Below, piece after piece: positions 1 through 12,228 of a stretch of DNA of 52,213 nucleotides. Below the pieces are notes generated by a model. It made no database searches. It was not told the DNA's origin and worked only from the letters and a program-made list of their open reading frames with translations. Each line of letters opens with the position of its first letter. Position 1 is the stretch's first letter. This DNA is from Akkermansia muciniphila (GTDB taxonomy: Bacteria > Verrucomicrobiota > Verrucomicrobiia > Verrucomicrobiales > Akkermansiaceae), in the NCBI GenBank assembly GCA_004557455.1, contig SFDX01000017.1:1-52213 (forward strand), written 5' to 3'. Both the position numbers and the translations under genes were made by a program.

Positions 1-101
1 TCTTACTCATGATGGTAACTTCGGTGTATTTTAGCCCATCAGACTGACTCAATCAAGACTGTTTGCTCGAAATGTCTTGAAAATTGGCACCACCATAAAC
101 A

Positions 102-539
102 ATGATGATAGCCAAATTGATTCAAATCGTTCAATTCTGCAGCGATTGGTATGTTCCTATGGGGCTTCGAAACTTGCTCCATCACCATTACGGCACATGT
201 CCCCCAAACTCACCTCTGTGGGAGAGCAGATTTTCCACAAAAGAAAAAAGAATTACGTATGAGCGAATAGTTGTCTACCTCCTGACGTTAATTGCGCTTT
301 TGTTTTCCATCAGATCATGGCATAGGAATGGAAGGTCTCTTCCCTTAGTTATCTCTCTAGCTACGGGAGGAGCAGCCATAATCTACTTTCTTAGCTTCCT
401 TCCAGTCACACCTACACCCGATTTTCGTTATCATTCTCCCTCTATGCTTCTAGGTGTTTTTTCGATATTATGTACGGCTTTGTACTACATCGAGTCTTAC
501 ATCAGAGGGATACGAAATAATTCCTCGTTGTTGAATTAA
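102..539 (+). CDS. Hypothetical small membrane protein
   Basis: The product is 145 residues and is not recognised. The N-terminal half is basic and polar; hydrophobic segments follow at about residues 55-70, 78-98 and 113-130, so a multi-pass membrane protein is likely. Two adjacent ATG codons open the frame, no Shine-Dalgarno sequence is visible, and the true start may be internal, just before the first hydrophobic segment. The stretch is clearly AT-richer than the GC-rich hydrolase gene that follows convergently at 567, which suggests horizontally acquired DNA. Nothing else is visible in bases 1-101. A function cannot be assigned. Confidence 0.4.
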   Translation: MMIAKLIQIVQFCSDWYVPMGLRNLLHHHYGTCPPNSPLWESRFSTKEKRITYERIVVYLLTLIALLFSIRSWHRNGRSLPLVISLATGGAAIIYFLSFLPVTPTPDFRYHSPSMLLGVFSILCTALYYIESYIRGIRNNSSLLN

Positions 540-566
540 CAATCCCGTTCAATCAGAGGTGCCCCC

Positions 567-1334
567 TCACACCTCGACCCAGTCGGTGCGGTCGGCGGGG
601 GAGCAGATGACGAGCTGCGGGGGCTCGGGGAACTCGGCGAGGACCGAGGCCATGTCGGAGCGGGCTTTTTCCGGGGTGTTGCATTCGCGGCTCAGGTGGC
701 CGAGGAGGAGGTGGCGGAGCCCAGGGTGGGCGATGGTGCGCACGAAGTCGCAGGCCTGTTCGTTAGAGAGGTGGCCGAAGGCGTTATCAATGCGCTCGAT
801 GAGGGAAAGGGGGCGCCCGCTCTCGCGCAGCATGGTCGGGTCGTAGTTAGACTCCAGATACAGGGCGTGCAGGTTGCGGGCGTGCGAGAGAATTTCGCGC
901 GTGATGCAGCCCGTATCCGTGATGTAGCCCAGGCGACGCCCCTCGTGCTCGAACAGGTAGCCCAGCGGATCCAGTGCATCGTGGCTCACCCCGAAGGGGG
1001 TCACCGTGATGTCCCCGATGCTGACGGACGCACCGGGTTCGATGTAGGTATAACGCGCATGGGGAGCGGCGGGTTTCAGGTCCTGCGCCGTGTAGCGGCT
1101 GCAATAGACGCGCAGAGGGTGTTTCTTGGACAACACGCCCAGCCCGCTGATGTGGTCGAGGTGCTCGTGAGTGATGACCACACCGGCCAAGGAAGCCGGG
1201 GCTATGCCGAGCTCCGTCAGGTGCTTGGTGATACGTCGCGCACTGATGCCGGCATCTACCAAAATGTAGGTGTTACCGCCTTGTACGACGGAGACGTTAC
1301 CGCTGCTGCCGCTGGCGAGGGTGACGATGCGCAT
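567..1334 (-). CDS. MBL-fold metallo-hydrolase, YycJ/WalJ-like
   Basis: This is a cytoplasmic metallo-beta-lactamase-fold hydrolase of 255 residues. The metal-binding signature THEHLDH lies at residues 55-61 (H56, H58, D60, H61) after a short N-terminal beta region containing LASGSSGN, which is typical of the YycJ/WalJ family. Family members are predicted phosphodiesterases or nucleases; the substrate is not readable from sequence. The gene starts 4 nt after the rseP stop codon, so the two are almost certainly cotranscribed. Length is normal for the family and the frame is intact. Confidence 0.85.
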   Translation of the reverse strand: MRIVTLASGSSGNVSVVQGGNTYILVDAGISARRITKHLTELGIAPASLAGVVITHEHLDHISGLGVLSKKHPLRVYCSRYTAQDLKPAAPHARYTYIEPGASVSIGDITVTPFGVSHDALDPLGYLFEHEGRRLGYITDTGCITREILSHARNLHALYLESNYDPTMLRESGRPLSLIERIDNAFGHLSNEQACDFVRTIAHPGLRHLLLGHLSRECNTPEKARSDMASVLAEFPEPPQLVICSPADRTDWVEV

Positions 1335-1338
1335 GGCG

Positions 1339-2784
1339 TTAGGGAGCCGGGGTGGAAAAAACGGGGTAGGGCAGGCTCTCCCGAGACTTCTTGCCGCTCA
1401 CCGCGCTGCCCACATCCTTGAAGGTCACAAAAAGGAAGAACCCGATCAGCACGAAGAAGAAGGCGTATTGCAGCACCGTCAGGAAGCGTCCCTGTACCGG
1501 GCGCTTCAGGATCATCTCCAGCGTGCCCAACACCACATGCCCGCCGTCGACGATGGGGAGGGGCAGAATGTTGAGGACGGCAAGGTTCACATTCAATACC
1601 ACGGCGAACCAGAGTGCCAGTAATATGCCGCTCGGTGCCGCCAGCATATCATACAAATAGGTGCCGATACCCACCGGTCCGGAGAGATGCTCCATGCCGA
1701 TGTTGCTCTTGGGCGCAGCGATCTTCTGCAGCGTTTTCCACATCAGTGCCAAGCTCTCATTCACCTGAGCCTGGGGGGAGGGGTGCTCCATCGTGGCCTT
1801 GAATCGGCTTTCCCAGGTAACACCGAAGATAGCATAGATGCCCTCCAGCCCTTTCCAGTTCTCGGGAATGGCGGGGGTGAGGTCCGTTTCGCGCATCGTG
1901 CCATCCTTCCCCCGCACGCTCAGGTGCAGGGTCACGCCCTCCTTGCATTCCAAGGCAGCGGGTGTGTAGATTTTCTTGCCGTCCGCCGCCGTGATCGTAT
2001 CGCCGGGGGTGAGCCCGGCCAGCGCCGCGGGGGAGCCGGGGATGACGGTTTTAACCTGCGTGGGGCTGCTCGGCACGATGCCCACCTGCCGCAGGCCGGT
2101 GCGTTCCCACCAAGCTGTTTTCGGAAGTCTGTAGCCGCAGTTGATCTCCTTGTTCTCCACTGTTCCGTCCTGCGCGCGGCGTTCGATGCTGAAGCGAATC
2201 TTCTCGTTCTCGCTCAACGCTATCAGCTCGCGAACACCCTCCATGTTGCCCATCCATTTTGTGACGGGCTTGCCGTCAATGGCTGTAATCCTGTCACCGG
2301 GCAGTAGACCTGCCTCGGCCGCCGGGGTGTTCGGGGCAACGTGCCCGATCGTCGTGCCGAGTATCTCGGCATCCGGCTTGCCCAGAATCCACACGAAAAC
2401 GGCAAAGAAGTAGGCTAGCAGCAGCGAGAAAATCGGCCCGGCTGCTGCAATGATAACCTTATCGAGCGCCTGAAGGGGTTTCAGTTTCTTGCGTTGCTCC
2501 TCGTCGGGATGGATCGCCTCGCCCTCCACCATCTCCATGTCCTCCATCTGGGGCAGGGAAACGAAGCCGCCCGCGGGAATCCAGCCGATGCCGTACGTGA
2601 CATCGCCGATCTTCTTTTTCCATATCGGTTTGCCGAACCAAATCTGGAATCGGTCGATATATGCCCCGCGCCATTTGCCCGCCAGAAAATGCCCCAACTC
2701 GTGCACGAAAATCATGACATTGAAGAACATGACCACGAGCACGATGAGACCGACGGTTTTCAGTACTGATAAAACTGCATCCAT
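1339..2784 (-). CDS. rseP: RIP zinc metalloprotease RseP
   Basis: This is a site-2 intramembrane protease that cleaves anti-sigma factors or signal-peptide remnants within the inner membrane. The 481-residue product has an N-terminal transmembrane segment carrying HELGH (residues 28-32), two PDZ-like regions in the middle (each with a TAxDGK-type loop), and near the C-terminus the second metal-binding motif, asparagine-rich and ending in VDGGH, followed by a last membrane helix. It is the first gene of a two-gene unit with the MBL hydrolase. It is somewhat longer than E. coli RseP (about 450). A possible promoter lies at 2820-2848. Confidence 0.95.
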   Translation of the reverse strand: MDAVLSVLKTVGLIVLVVMFFNVMIFVHELGHFLAGKWRGAYIDRFQIWFGKPIWKKKIGDVTYGIGWIPAGGFVSLPQMEDMEMVEGEAIHPDEEQRKKLKPLQALDKVIIAAAGPIFSLLLAYFFAVFVWILGKPDAEILGTTIGHVAPNTPAAEAGLLPGDRITAIDGKPVTKWMGNMEGVRELIALSENEKIRFSIERRAQDGTVENKEINCGYRLPKTAWWERTGLRQVGIVPSSPTQVKTVIPGSPAALAGLTPGDTITAADGKKIYTPAALECKEGVTLHLSVRGKDGTMRETDLTPAIPENWKGLEGIYAIFGVTWESRFKATMEHPSPQAQVNESLALMWKTLQKIAAPKSNIGMEHLSGPVGIGTYLYDMLAAPSGILLALWFAVVLNVNLAVLNILPLPIVDGGHVVLGTLEMILKRPVQGRFLTVLQYAFFFVLIGFFLFVTFKDVGSAVSGKKSRESLPYPVFSTPAP

Positions 2785-2819
2785 GTTACAAGAAGGTTGT
2801 GCCTTTCCGCACCGGCGCT

Positions 2820-2848
2820 ATTTTGCCAGAGTTCATGCCTCGGCGCAA
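2820..2848 (-). promoter_or_regulatory. Candidate promoter of rseP
   Basis: Read on the minus strand: -35 TTGCGC preceded by GGC, a 17-bp spacer, and -10 CAAAAT. The predicted transcript start is about 30 nt before the rseP ATG. The -10 is imperfect at its first base, so support is moderate. Confidence 0.4.
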
Positions 2849-2915
2849 GCCCTGCCTTTGGCATACAGCGAAAAAAACGTCGGCTTTCCTTTCCCGCTTT
2901 TTTGCTTCTTTGTGC

Positions 2916-2943
2916 TTGCATCGTCGGGGGATTGTGGTAAAAT
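2916..2943 (+). promoter_or_regulatory. Promoter of sulP, near-leaderless
   Basis: The -35 is TTGCAT (preceded by GC), with a 16-bp spacer and -10 TAAAAT. The ATG of sulP is only 9 nt after the -10, so the transcript should start 0-3 nt before the start codon. Confidence 0.6.
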
Positions 2944-2952
2944 GGCGGGGAA

Positions 2953-4803
2953 ATGAATGGCGTAAGCTACAAATGCAGGCGTGTGTGGCGCGAGCTGAAG
3001 GCCTATTGGGGCGGTCCGGGGGCCATTGAACTGCTCCCGGCGCGCGGGGCCCTGCGGGGGTACACCCTGCGCAAGGCGGGGCGCGACCTGAAAGCGGCGG
3101 CGGATGTGGCACTGGTGGGCTTGCCGCAGGGAATGGCCTTCGCGGCGATGGCCGGGTTGGACAGCATCTACGGCATCATGGCCGCCACGGTCGGCACCTT
3201 CATCGCGCCGTTCTTCACGCGTTGCAGCCTCACCGTCAGCGGGCCGAGCAATGCCACGGCTTTCATGCTCGCCAGTTTCTTCCTCGCATCGTCTCCGGCC
3301 ATTCGTCAGCACCCGGAGATTTTTGTTCCGCTCATCGTCTTTCTGGCCGGGCTTCTGTGTGTCATCTGCGCCTTTGTGAAGGCCACGGAGATGCTGCAAT
3401 TCGTGAGCCGCAGCGTGCTGGTGGGCTACATTACCGGCGCGGCTACACTCATCATAGCCTCGCAGGCGCGTTATGTGTTGGGACTCAACGATATCGATGC
3501 CGGAAGCTCCTTCTTCTCCATGACATCCGCCATTGCTCAGAACCTGGATCGAGTGCAGTGGCAACCCATCGTGCTGGGTGTCCTCTCCTTCCTCCTTTTC
3601 ATCCCGCTCAAGCGGCATTTCAAGTTCCTGCCCACCTTCGCCATCATCCTGCTGGTCATGAGCCTGCTGAATGCTCTACTCTGTCAACCGTGGGCAGGCG
3701 GGGCCTTCTGTGAGGTGCGGATGCTGCGCGACTTCACCATGAGCGACCTCAGCTGCAGCCTGCCGAGTTTCGGGGCCTTCCCGGACCACATCACGGAGCT
3801 GCTGCCCATCGTGGTGGGTATCGCCTTCCTCTCCACCCTGGAGCAAACGGTGATGAGCAAGACCATCTCCGCCAAGACCGGTGAGCCGCTGAACCTCAAC
3901 CAAGACACCTTCGCCGTGGGCATGGCTAACATGGGCTCCTCGCTCACGGCGTCGCTGCCGTGCTCCGCCTCGCTCACGCGCTCGGTGCTCAATTACAACT
4001 CCGGGGCCGCTACCCGTTTTTCCGGCGTATTCTGCGGCCTGCTGTGTCTGGGTATCGTGTTCGTGCTGGCCAATTTCCCGCTCATCTCCTGCATTCCGCA
4101 CAGTGTGCTGGCGGCCTTGGTGCTGGCCAATGCGGTTTCTCTGTACGACAGAAAACTGCTGCGCATCTGCTTCCGCAGCACCCCGGCGGACGCGGGGGTA
4201 CTGGTCACCACCTTCATCGCGGCCCTGCTGTTGCCGCTGCACATCGCCATCTTCATCGGCGTGGTGCTCTCCGTGTCACTCTTCCTGCGCAAGGCAGCCA
4301 AGCCGGAGCTGGTGGAATATACCTTCAACGACGAGGGACACCTCACCAAGCTGGCCACGCCAGCCGCCCGACTGCCGCAGATCTCCATCGTGCACGTGGA
4401 GGGCGACCTCTTCTTCGGTGCGGCGGACCTCTTCCGCAAGCAGGTGGCACGCATTGCGGAGGACCCCTCGCTCGCGGTCATCATCCTGCGGATGCGCAAC
4501 GCCCGCAACTTGGATGCCACCTCGGTCTACGCGCTCGAGGAGCTCATCAACTTCACCCGCGAGAAAGGCCGCCACCTCATCGTCTCCGGTGCCAGCCGCG
4601 AGGTGTTCCGTATCCTGAAGAAGAGCGGTGTGCTGGCGGTGTTGCAGGAGGGCTGCGCCAAGGGAGAGAGTAACATTTTCCTGCTCAACATGAACAACCC
4701 GAACTGGGCCACGCGCAACGCCCTCAAGCGCGCGCAGCAGTTGCTCGGCACCAAGCGGGCGGATATCTCCATCTACGCCACCAAAGCCACCGAGGATTCA
4801 TGA
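2953..4803 (+). CDS. SulP family inorganic anion transporter with STAS domain
   Basis: This is a SLC26/SulP membrane transporter of 616 residues. A hydrophobic transport core of many segments occupies about residues 45-450, starting with a VALVGLPQGMAFA stretch typical of the first helix. A cytoplasmic STAS domain follows at about 470-590, including NLDATSVYALEEL. Known members carry sulfate, bicarbonate or dicarboxylates; the substrate here cannot be decided. The stop codon overlaps the mutY start by 4 nt (ATGA), indicating translational coupling. The start is set by the ATG just downstream of a good promoter. Confidence 0.93.
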   Translation: MNGVSYKCRRVWRELKAYWGGPGAIELLPARGALRGYTLRKAGRDLKAAADVALVGLPQGMAFAAMAGLDSIYGIMAATVGTFIAPFFTRCSLTVSGPSNATAFMLASFFLASSPAIRQHPEIFVPLIVFLAGLLCVICAFVKATEMLQFVSRSVLVGYITGAATLIIASQARYVLGLNDIDAGSSFFSMTSAIAQNLDRVQWQPIVLGVLSFLLFIPLKRHFKFLPTFAIILLVMSLLNALLCQPWAGGAFCEVRMLRDFTMSDLSCSLPSFGAFPDHITELLPIVVGIAFLSTLEQTVMSKTISAKTGEPLNLNQDTFAVGMANMGSSLTASLPCSASLTRSVLNYNSGAATRFSGVFCGLLCLGIVFVLANFPLISCIPHSVLAALVLANAVSLYDRKLLRICFRSTPADAGVLVTTFIAALLLPLHIAIFIGVVLSVSLFLRKAAKPELVEYTFNDEGHLTKLATPAARLPQISIVHVEGDLFFGAADLFRKQVARIAEDPSLAVIILRMRNARNLDATSVYALEELINFTREKGRHLIVSGASREVFRILKKSGVLAVLQEGCAKGESNIFLLNMNNPNWATRNALKRAQQLLGTKRADISIYATKATEDS

Positions 4804-5819
4804 GCTGCACCCCCACCCCGCAGGAGCAGGCCCGCATCGCGCAGGCTCTGGTCGATTGGTTCACGGCGCAGGGGAAGGACTACCCGTGGCGGCGCACGAC
4901 GGATCCCTGGGCCATTCTGGTGAGCGAGGTCATGCTGCAACAAACAACCATCCCCACTGTGCTCGGCCGCTACGGGGCTTGGATGCAGCAGTTCCCCACC
5001 CCGGAGGCTCTCGCGGCTGCCACGGAGGAGCAGGCCCTGCGCTCCTGGGAGGGGCTGGGCTACTACCGCCGCGTGCGCGCCCTGCAGGCTGCCGCGCGGG
5101 CCGTGGCGGAACAAGGCGGCGTCTTCCCGGAGGAGGAGCAGGCCCTTCGCGCGCTGCCGGGCATCGGGGACTACACGGCAGCGGCGGTGCTCAGTTTCGC
5201 CTTCAACCGGCCCGCTGCTCTCGTGGATGCCAACGTGGCGCGGGTCTTTGCTCGCTTGACGAATGACCGCACCCCCGTGGACTCGCCCGCGGGACGTAAG
5301 GCACAGCGGGAGCTGGCGGCCTCCATGGTGCACCGGCAGAACCCGCGTGCCTACAATTCCGCACTCATGGAGCTGGGGCAGACCCTCTGCACCTCCGGGC
5401 AGCCGCAGTGCCTGCTCTGCCCCATCCGCCCCTTCTGCCGTGCGGAGAAGCCCGAGGAGCTGCCGGTGAAGCTGCCGAAAAAGGAGGTCACCGCGCTGGA
5501 GCACTGGGATGTGTTCAGCCTGACCCCCGAGGGGCTTCTGCTGCAAAAACAACCGGGCGGCGGTCGCCACGCGGGTATGTATCGCCTACCGAGGCGCAGT
5601 CGGGAGTACGCGCAGGGGCTCCCCTTCCTCTGCGCTCAGCGCTATTCTGTCACGCGCTACAAAGTCACCCGTTACCTGTACGCCAACCCGGCGGAGCCTG
5701 CGCAGGCGGACGAGGAGCGCATACCGGCGGAGCAGTTGCCGGGTATTCCCATGGCCTCGCCGGACCGCAAGCTCATCCTGCGCTTTCTTTCCGGGCAGCA
5801 TGACTCGGAAAAGGCTTGA
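4800..5819 (+). CDS. mutY: A/G-specific adenine glycosylase MutY
   Basis: This base-excision repair enzyme removes adenine mispaired with 8-oxoguanine. The 339-residue product has the catalytic Glu in EVMLQQT (E43), the helix-hairpin-helix LPGIGDYTAAAV around 118-130, the catalytic Asp D142, and a complete C-x6-C-x2-C-x5-C [4Fe-4S] cluster (C196, C203, C206, C212). The C-terminal Nudix-like recognition domain follows, but it is short. The gene overlaps sulP by 4 nt, so the pair is cotranscribed although no functional link is obvious. Confidence 0.95.
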   Translation: MSCTPTPQEQARIAQALVDWFTAQGKDYPWRRTTDPWAILVSEVMLQQTTIPTVLGRYGAWMQQFPTPEALAAATEEQALRSWEGLGYYRRVRALQAAARAVAEQGGVFPEEEQALRALPGIGDYTAAAVLSFAFNRPAALVDANVARVFARLTNDRTPVDSPAGRKAQRELAASMVHRQNPRAYNSALMELGQTLCTSGQPQCLLCPIRPFCRAEKPEELPVKLPKKEVTALEHWDVFSLTPEGLLLQKQPGGGRHAGMYRLPRRSREYAQGLPFLCAQRYSVTRYKVTRYLYANPAEPAQADEERIPAEQLPGIPMASPDRKLILRFLSGQHDSEKA

Positions 5820-5844
5820 CTCCCCCGCGCTCCGTCCTTAGAAT
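5816..5844 (+). promoter_or_regulatory. Promoter of leuA
   Basis: The -35 TTGACT lies inside the sequence GGAAAAGGCTTGACT, followed by a 17-bp spacer and -10 TAGAAT. It overlaps the end of mutY. The predicted 5' UTR is about 23 nt, without a Shine-Dalgarno sequence or an attenuator-like leader. Confidence 0.7.
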
Positions 5845-5873
5845 CGTCCTACTTTACAACATCACACAAAGAC

Positions 5874-7433
5874 ATGAGCGACAAAGTCATATTCTTCGAC
5901 ACCACGCTGCGCGATGGTGAGCAATGCCCCGGAGCTTCCATGAACCTCCGGCAGAAGCTGGAGGTTGCACGTCAGCTCGAGAGGCTAGGTGTCGATGTCA
6001 TCGAGGCGGGTTTCCCCTGCATCTCGGAGGGCGACTTTGAGGCCGTGCACACCATTGCGGGCATGGTGAAGAAGTGCCGCATTGCGGGCTTGGCTCGCTG
6101 CGTGGAGAATGACATTCGGCGGGCGGCGGAGGCCGTGGCGCCGGCGGGCGATCGCGGGCGCATCCACACCTTCCTGGCCACCAGCCCGCTGCACCGCGAG
6201 TTCAAGCTCAAGAAGAGCAAGGAGGAGATCATCGCCATGGCCGTTGCAGGCGTGCGTCTCGCTAAGAGTTTGGTGGATGACGTGGAGTTCTCCGCCGAGG
6301 ACGCCAGCCGCACGGAGCTCGACTACCTGGCGCAGGTGGTCGAGGCGGTCATCGATGCCGGGGCTACCACGGTGAACCTGCCGGATACCGTGGGCTTCAC
6401 CACGCCCACGGAGTATTATAACATGATCCGCTACATGAAGGAACATGTACCGAATATCGACCGCGCAATCCTTTCCGTGCACTGCCACAACGATATCGGT
6501 ATGGCGGTGGCCAACTCGCTCGCAGCCGTGCAGGCCGGTGCCCGCCAGGTGGAGGGTGCCATCAACGGTATCGGCGAGCGCGCGGGTAATGCGGCTATCG
6601 AGGAGATGGCCATGGCGCTCTTCACCCGCCCGGAGGCTTTCGGCTTCCCCGCCGGGGAGAAGCCCTTTGCCATGGATACTCGGGAGATTGTTAAGACCAG
6701 CCGTGTCGTGGCGGGCATGAGCGGGCTTTCCGTGCAGCGCAGCAAGGCCATTGTGGGCGAGAACGCGTTTGCGCATTCCTCCGGCATTCACCAGCACGGC
6801 ATCCTTGCCAAGCGCGAGACCTACGAGGTCATCGACCCCGCTATCGTCGGCTGGGGGGAGACGGAGCTGCCGCTCACCAAGCATTCCGGCCGCGCGGCGG
6901 TCAAGGCGCGCTTGGAGAAGCTCGGGCTCAGTCTCACGGAGGAGGAGCTGGCGCACGTTTTCGAGCGTTTCAAGCGCGTCGGCGATACCAAGAAATTTGT
7001 TTACGATGACGACCTCACCTCGCTGGTCAATGACTCGCTGGACACGCGGGACGGCAAGTGGAAGCTGGTGCAGGTGCAGTTCATCGCGGGCTCCGGGGCC
7101 ACGCCCACGGCTACGCTCGTGATGGAGAAGGACGGCGTCACTTACACGGATTGCGCCATCGGCAACGGTCCGGTGAACGCCTGCTTGGCGGCCATCGACC
7201 GCATCACGGGGGCGGGCGGTACGCTCGTGGAGTTCAATGTGCGCGCCACCTCCGCCGGTCAGGATGCCCTCGGTGAGGCGTCCGTCAAGGTGCGCTTCGG
7301 GGAGGATTGCTGCTGCAAACCGGTCTCGGGCAAGGGTGCGGCCACGGATGTTATCGAGGCTTCCGCCCGCGCTTACCTGAATGCGCTGAACCGTCACATC
7401 AACTTCACGGAGGCAGAGGCTTCCCGCTCATGA
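5874..7433 (+). CDS. leuA: 2-isopropylmalate synthase
   Basis: This enzyme condenses acetyl-CoA with 2-oxoisovalerate, the first committed step of leucine synthesis. The 519-residue protein has the DTTLRDGEQ signature at residues 9-17, the metal-binding HCHNDIG motif in the TIM barrel, the GxGERAGN segment, and a C-terminal allosteric (LeuA dimer) domain from about 390, containing GSGATPTATLV. Length matches the long bacterial form. Its stop overlaps the pth start by 4 nt. No other leucine-pathway gene is in the window. Confidence 0.96.
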   Translation: MSDKVIFFDTTLRDGEQCPGASMNLRQKLEVARQLERLGVDVIEAGFPCISEGDFEAVHTIAGMVKKCRIAGLARCVENDIRRAAEAVAPAGDRGRIHTFLATSPLHREFKLKKSKEEIIAMAVAGVRLAKSLVDDVEFSAEDASRTELDYLAQVVEAVIDAGATTVNLPDTVGFTTPTEYYNMIRYMKEHVPNIDRAILSVHCHNDIGMAVANSLAAVQAGARQVEGAINGIGERAGNAAIEEMAMALFTRPEAFGFPAGEKPFAMDTREIVKTSRVVAGMSGLSVQRSKAIVGENAFAHSSGIHQHGILAKRETYEVIDPAIVGWGETELPLTKHSGRAAVKARLEKLGLSLTEEELAHVFERFKRVGDTKKFVYDDDLTSLVNDSLDTRDGKWKLVQVQFIAGSGATPTATLVMEKDGVTYTDCAIGNGPVNACLAAIDRITGAGGTLVEFNVRATSAGQDALGEASVKVRFGEDCCCKPVSGKGAATDVIEASARAYLNALNRHINFTEAEASRS

Positions 7434-8077
7434 GCTCCGTTCGCCTCATCGTCGGGCTGGGTAACCCCGGCCGAGATTACGCAGAAACACGCCACAACGC
7501 GGGTTTCATGGTGCTGGATCGCCTGGCCCGGCGCTGGGGCGCGGAGTGGAAGCAGGATAAAGCGCACAAGGGGCTGCTCGCCGCCGGGCCGGGGGTGCTG
7601 CTCATCAAGCCGCAGACCTTCATGAATAATTCCGGCGAGTGCGTCGGCCCTATCATGCGCTATTACAAGTATACGCCGGAGCAGGTGATTTGCGTCTATG
7701 ATGACACGGACCTGCCCATGGGCTCGCTGCGCCTTCGCCAAGCCGGTTCCTCCGGTGGGCACAACGGGATCAAGTCGCTCATCGCTCACCTCGGTTCGGA
7801 GAAATTCCCCCGCGTGCGCGTCGGTGTCGGCGCTGCTGGGCAAAAGCAGATGATCGGCCACGTCCTCGGCAAATTCGCCCCGGACGAACGTCCCGCCATG
7901 GACACCTGCCTGGACAGGGCGGCCGACGCCGTCGAGACCCTCCTCAAAGAGGGTTTCGAGGCCGCTGCTAACAAATTCAACACCCGCAAGCAGAAAAAGC
8001 CCAAACCCGCACCTCCGCCCGAGCTACCGCCCGACCCAACACGGCCCGCAGAGGGAGACTTCACACCGCCGATATAA
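7430..8077 (+). CDS. pth: Peptidyl-tRNA hydrolase with proline-rich tail
   Basis: The enzyme releases peptidyl-tRNAs stalled during translation. The product is 215 residues: VGLGNPG at 8-14, catalytic His22 in TRHNAGFMVLD, the YDDTDLP loop and the SGGHNGIKS motif. The start is the ATG overlapping the leuA stop (ATGA). The catalytic domain ends near residue 185, as usual. The last ~30 residues are a Lys/Pro-rich tail, and its final codons and TAA stop lie inside repeat copy A (8048-8281), so the present C-terminus was probably created by that element. Confidence 0.95.
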   Translation: MSSVRLIVGLGNPGRDYAETRHNAGFMVLDRLARRWGAEWKQDKAHKGLLAAGPGVLLIKPQTFMNNSGECVGPIMRYYKYTPEQVICVYDDTDLPMGSLRLRQAGSSGGHNGIKSLIAHLGSEKFPRVRVGVGAAGQKQMIGHVLGKFAPDERPAMDTCLDRAADAVETLLKEGFEAAANKFNTRKQKKPKPAPPPELPPDPTRPAEGDFTPPI

Positions 8078-8281
8078 CACAGAGAGCGCGCCGTTCCGGC
8101 TGCGGAATAAAAGCAATTTCCGGAAACTGATTGGCCTGCGGAACTTCGGGGAGGCCTCAGGGTAAGTTCGCAGTAGGCAGCTTTGGAATTTGATAAAACA
8201 GCTAAGGAACATCCCACCATGGCGGTAAAAGTCTGTATGGGGGTGGCACACCGATTCGTTTCCGAAGGCTTCCTGATTGAA
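8048..8281 (+). repeat. Structured dispersed repeat, copy A
   Basis: About 190 nt (8048-8240) align by eye, at roughly two-thirds identity, with 51430-51620. Shared blocks include CACACC-CCGATATAACA, GCGGAAT-AAA, GGAAACTGAT and AAGTCTGTA. It contains a hairpin CTGCGGAACTT / AAGTTCGCAG with one bulged G, at about 8132-8170. Similarity fades past 8240 and the right inverted arm seen in copy B is degraded or missing. The element starts inside pth and includes its stop codon. No gene lies in 8078-8348. Confidence 0.7.
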
Positions 8282-8305
8282 TCCCCATCCCGGTGATTGC
8301 CGGGT

Positions 8306-8340
8306 AAGAAAATCCCCCGCTCCGGGGTGGGGGCGGGGGA
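8306..8340 (-). terminator. Rho-independent terminator of clpC
   Basis: Read on the minus strand, TCCCCCGC pairs perfectly with GCGGGGGA across a 12-nt loop, followed by TTTTCTT. It lies directly after the clpC stop codon. Confidence 0.75.
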
Positions 8341-8348
8341 AGTGAGGC

Positions 8349-11112
<2,764 letters not shown>

Positions 11113-11120
<8 letters not shown>

Positions 11121-12228
11121 GATTTGAAGACGAATCGAATTCTTTGACTTCTAGGTTTTGAGCGAAAAGATGCAGCACGCCGCTGCGCAGGAAGTAATCG
11201 AACTGCCCTTGGAGGCCGTAGGGCTTATCATTCAGGGCCGGCGTGGAGATTTCTGTGCCGATTAACAGAAGGGGCAGGGGGTCGACGGCAGGGGCCTCGT
11301 CCAGGGAGAGCAGGTCGACATCCAGCCCCAGACGGATAACGGAAAGGACGGAAACCGCTTCCGAAAACGAAAGCAGGCGGGTGCAGAGTGCGGTGCCGTA
11401 GGCACGGTAGACACGGTCCTCCAGCTCCAACGGCAGGTTTTTGATCAGATGCTCGCGCATGCGGAGCTCGCGCTCCTCCAAGCGGGCCGCAACATGTGCC
11501 AACCGTGCAGCCACGACCTCCGTGCAGCCCTTGGGACTCATATCCGAGTAGAGCGTGTAGAGCCCGCAGCCCTCGCTCCGGCCCCGATGCACGGCGTAGT
11601 AGGGGCAGATACCCATGTCCAGCTTCTCCGTGGCGCGCATGATCTGCGGGATGCAGCCCGCCATATCCAGCGCGGGCAGGTGCAGAATGTAAGAGAACGC
11701 CGTGCCGTCCCCGCTGTCATCCGGGCAGGAGGTCAGGTAACCGTGCGTCTCGTCCTTGGCAATCGGCAGCAGCTTGTCGAGCTTGGCCGAGGTCTCCCGC
11801 AGGGTGCGGAGAATGGGCGCCGGATCATTGCCGGGGCGGAAAGCATGGAGGGCGATGTGCTCCTCCTCGTTCACCATGAACACGCAGTCCCGGGAGGGGC
11901 AGAGCAGTACCTTGCAGCCGGTGCCGCGCGCCGACATCACGGCGCTGAGCCTGCGGTGCATGCGCATCAGGCGGCGCTTCTCGTACGGAATGTCCTCCAT
12001 GGCGAGCTCGGTGGCGGCCTTGCAGCCGGGGAGCTTGCGGAGTTCGGGGATCACACGGTCGGCTACGGCGCAGCGCTGCTCCTCGGTACTCCAGCCGGGG
12101 AAGACACAGCCGTCTAGGTTGCGTACCAAGCGCCCCATCATGCCCAGAATAACATCGTTTTTCTGCGTGGCTCTGTTGATCCACTTGGGGGGGGTGCTCA
12201 GGAGCTTGAGGTTGGCTTTGCTGATCAT
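11113..12228 (-). CDS. mcsB: McsB-like protein arginine kinase, divergent
   Basis: McsB phosphorylates arginines to mark proteins for ClpCP. Identification rests on gene order (McsA before, ClpC after, with overlaps) and on the ATP:guanido phosphotransferase pattern: ARN-like RLVRNLDG near residue 32, the CPDDSGDGTAFSYILHLPAL block (family CPTNLGT...HLPAL), and an ISNQ-like region. It is 371 residues, normal length. The canonical SSRxRLARN signature reads LGMMGRLVRN, and the CPTNLGT loop is CPDDSGDG, so kinase activity is uncertain. It could be an active divergent form or a pseudo-kinase adaptor. Confidence 0.8.

Noticed and set aside
5985..7397. A 470-codon minus-strand frame
   Set aside because: It is the shadow of leuA, whose catalytic motifs are intact.
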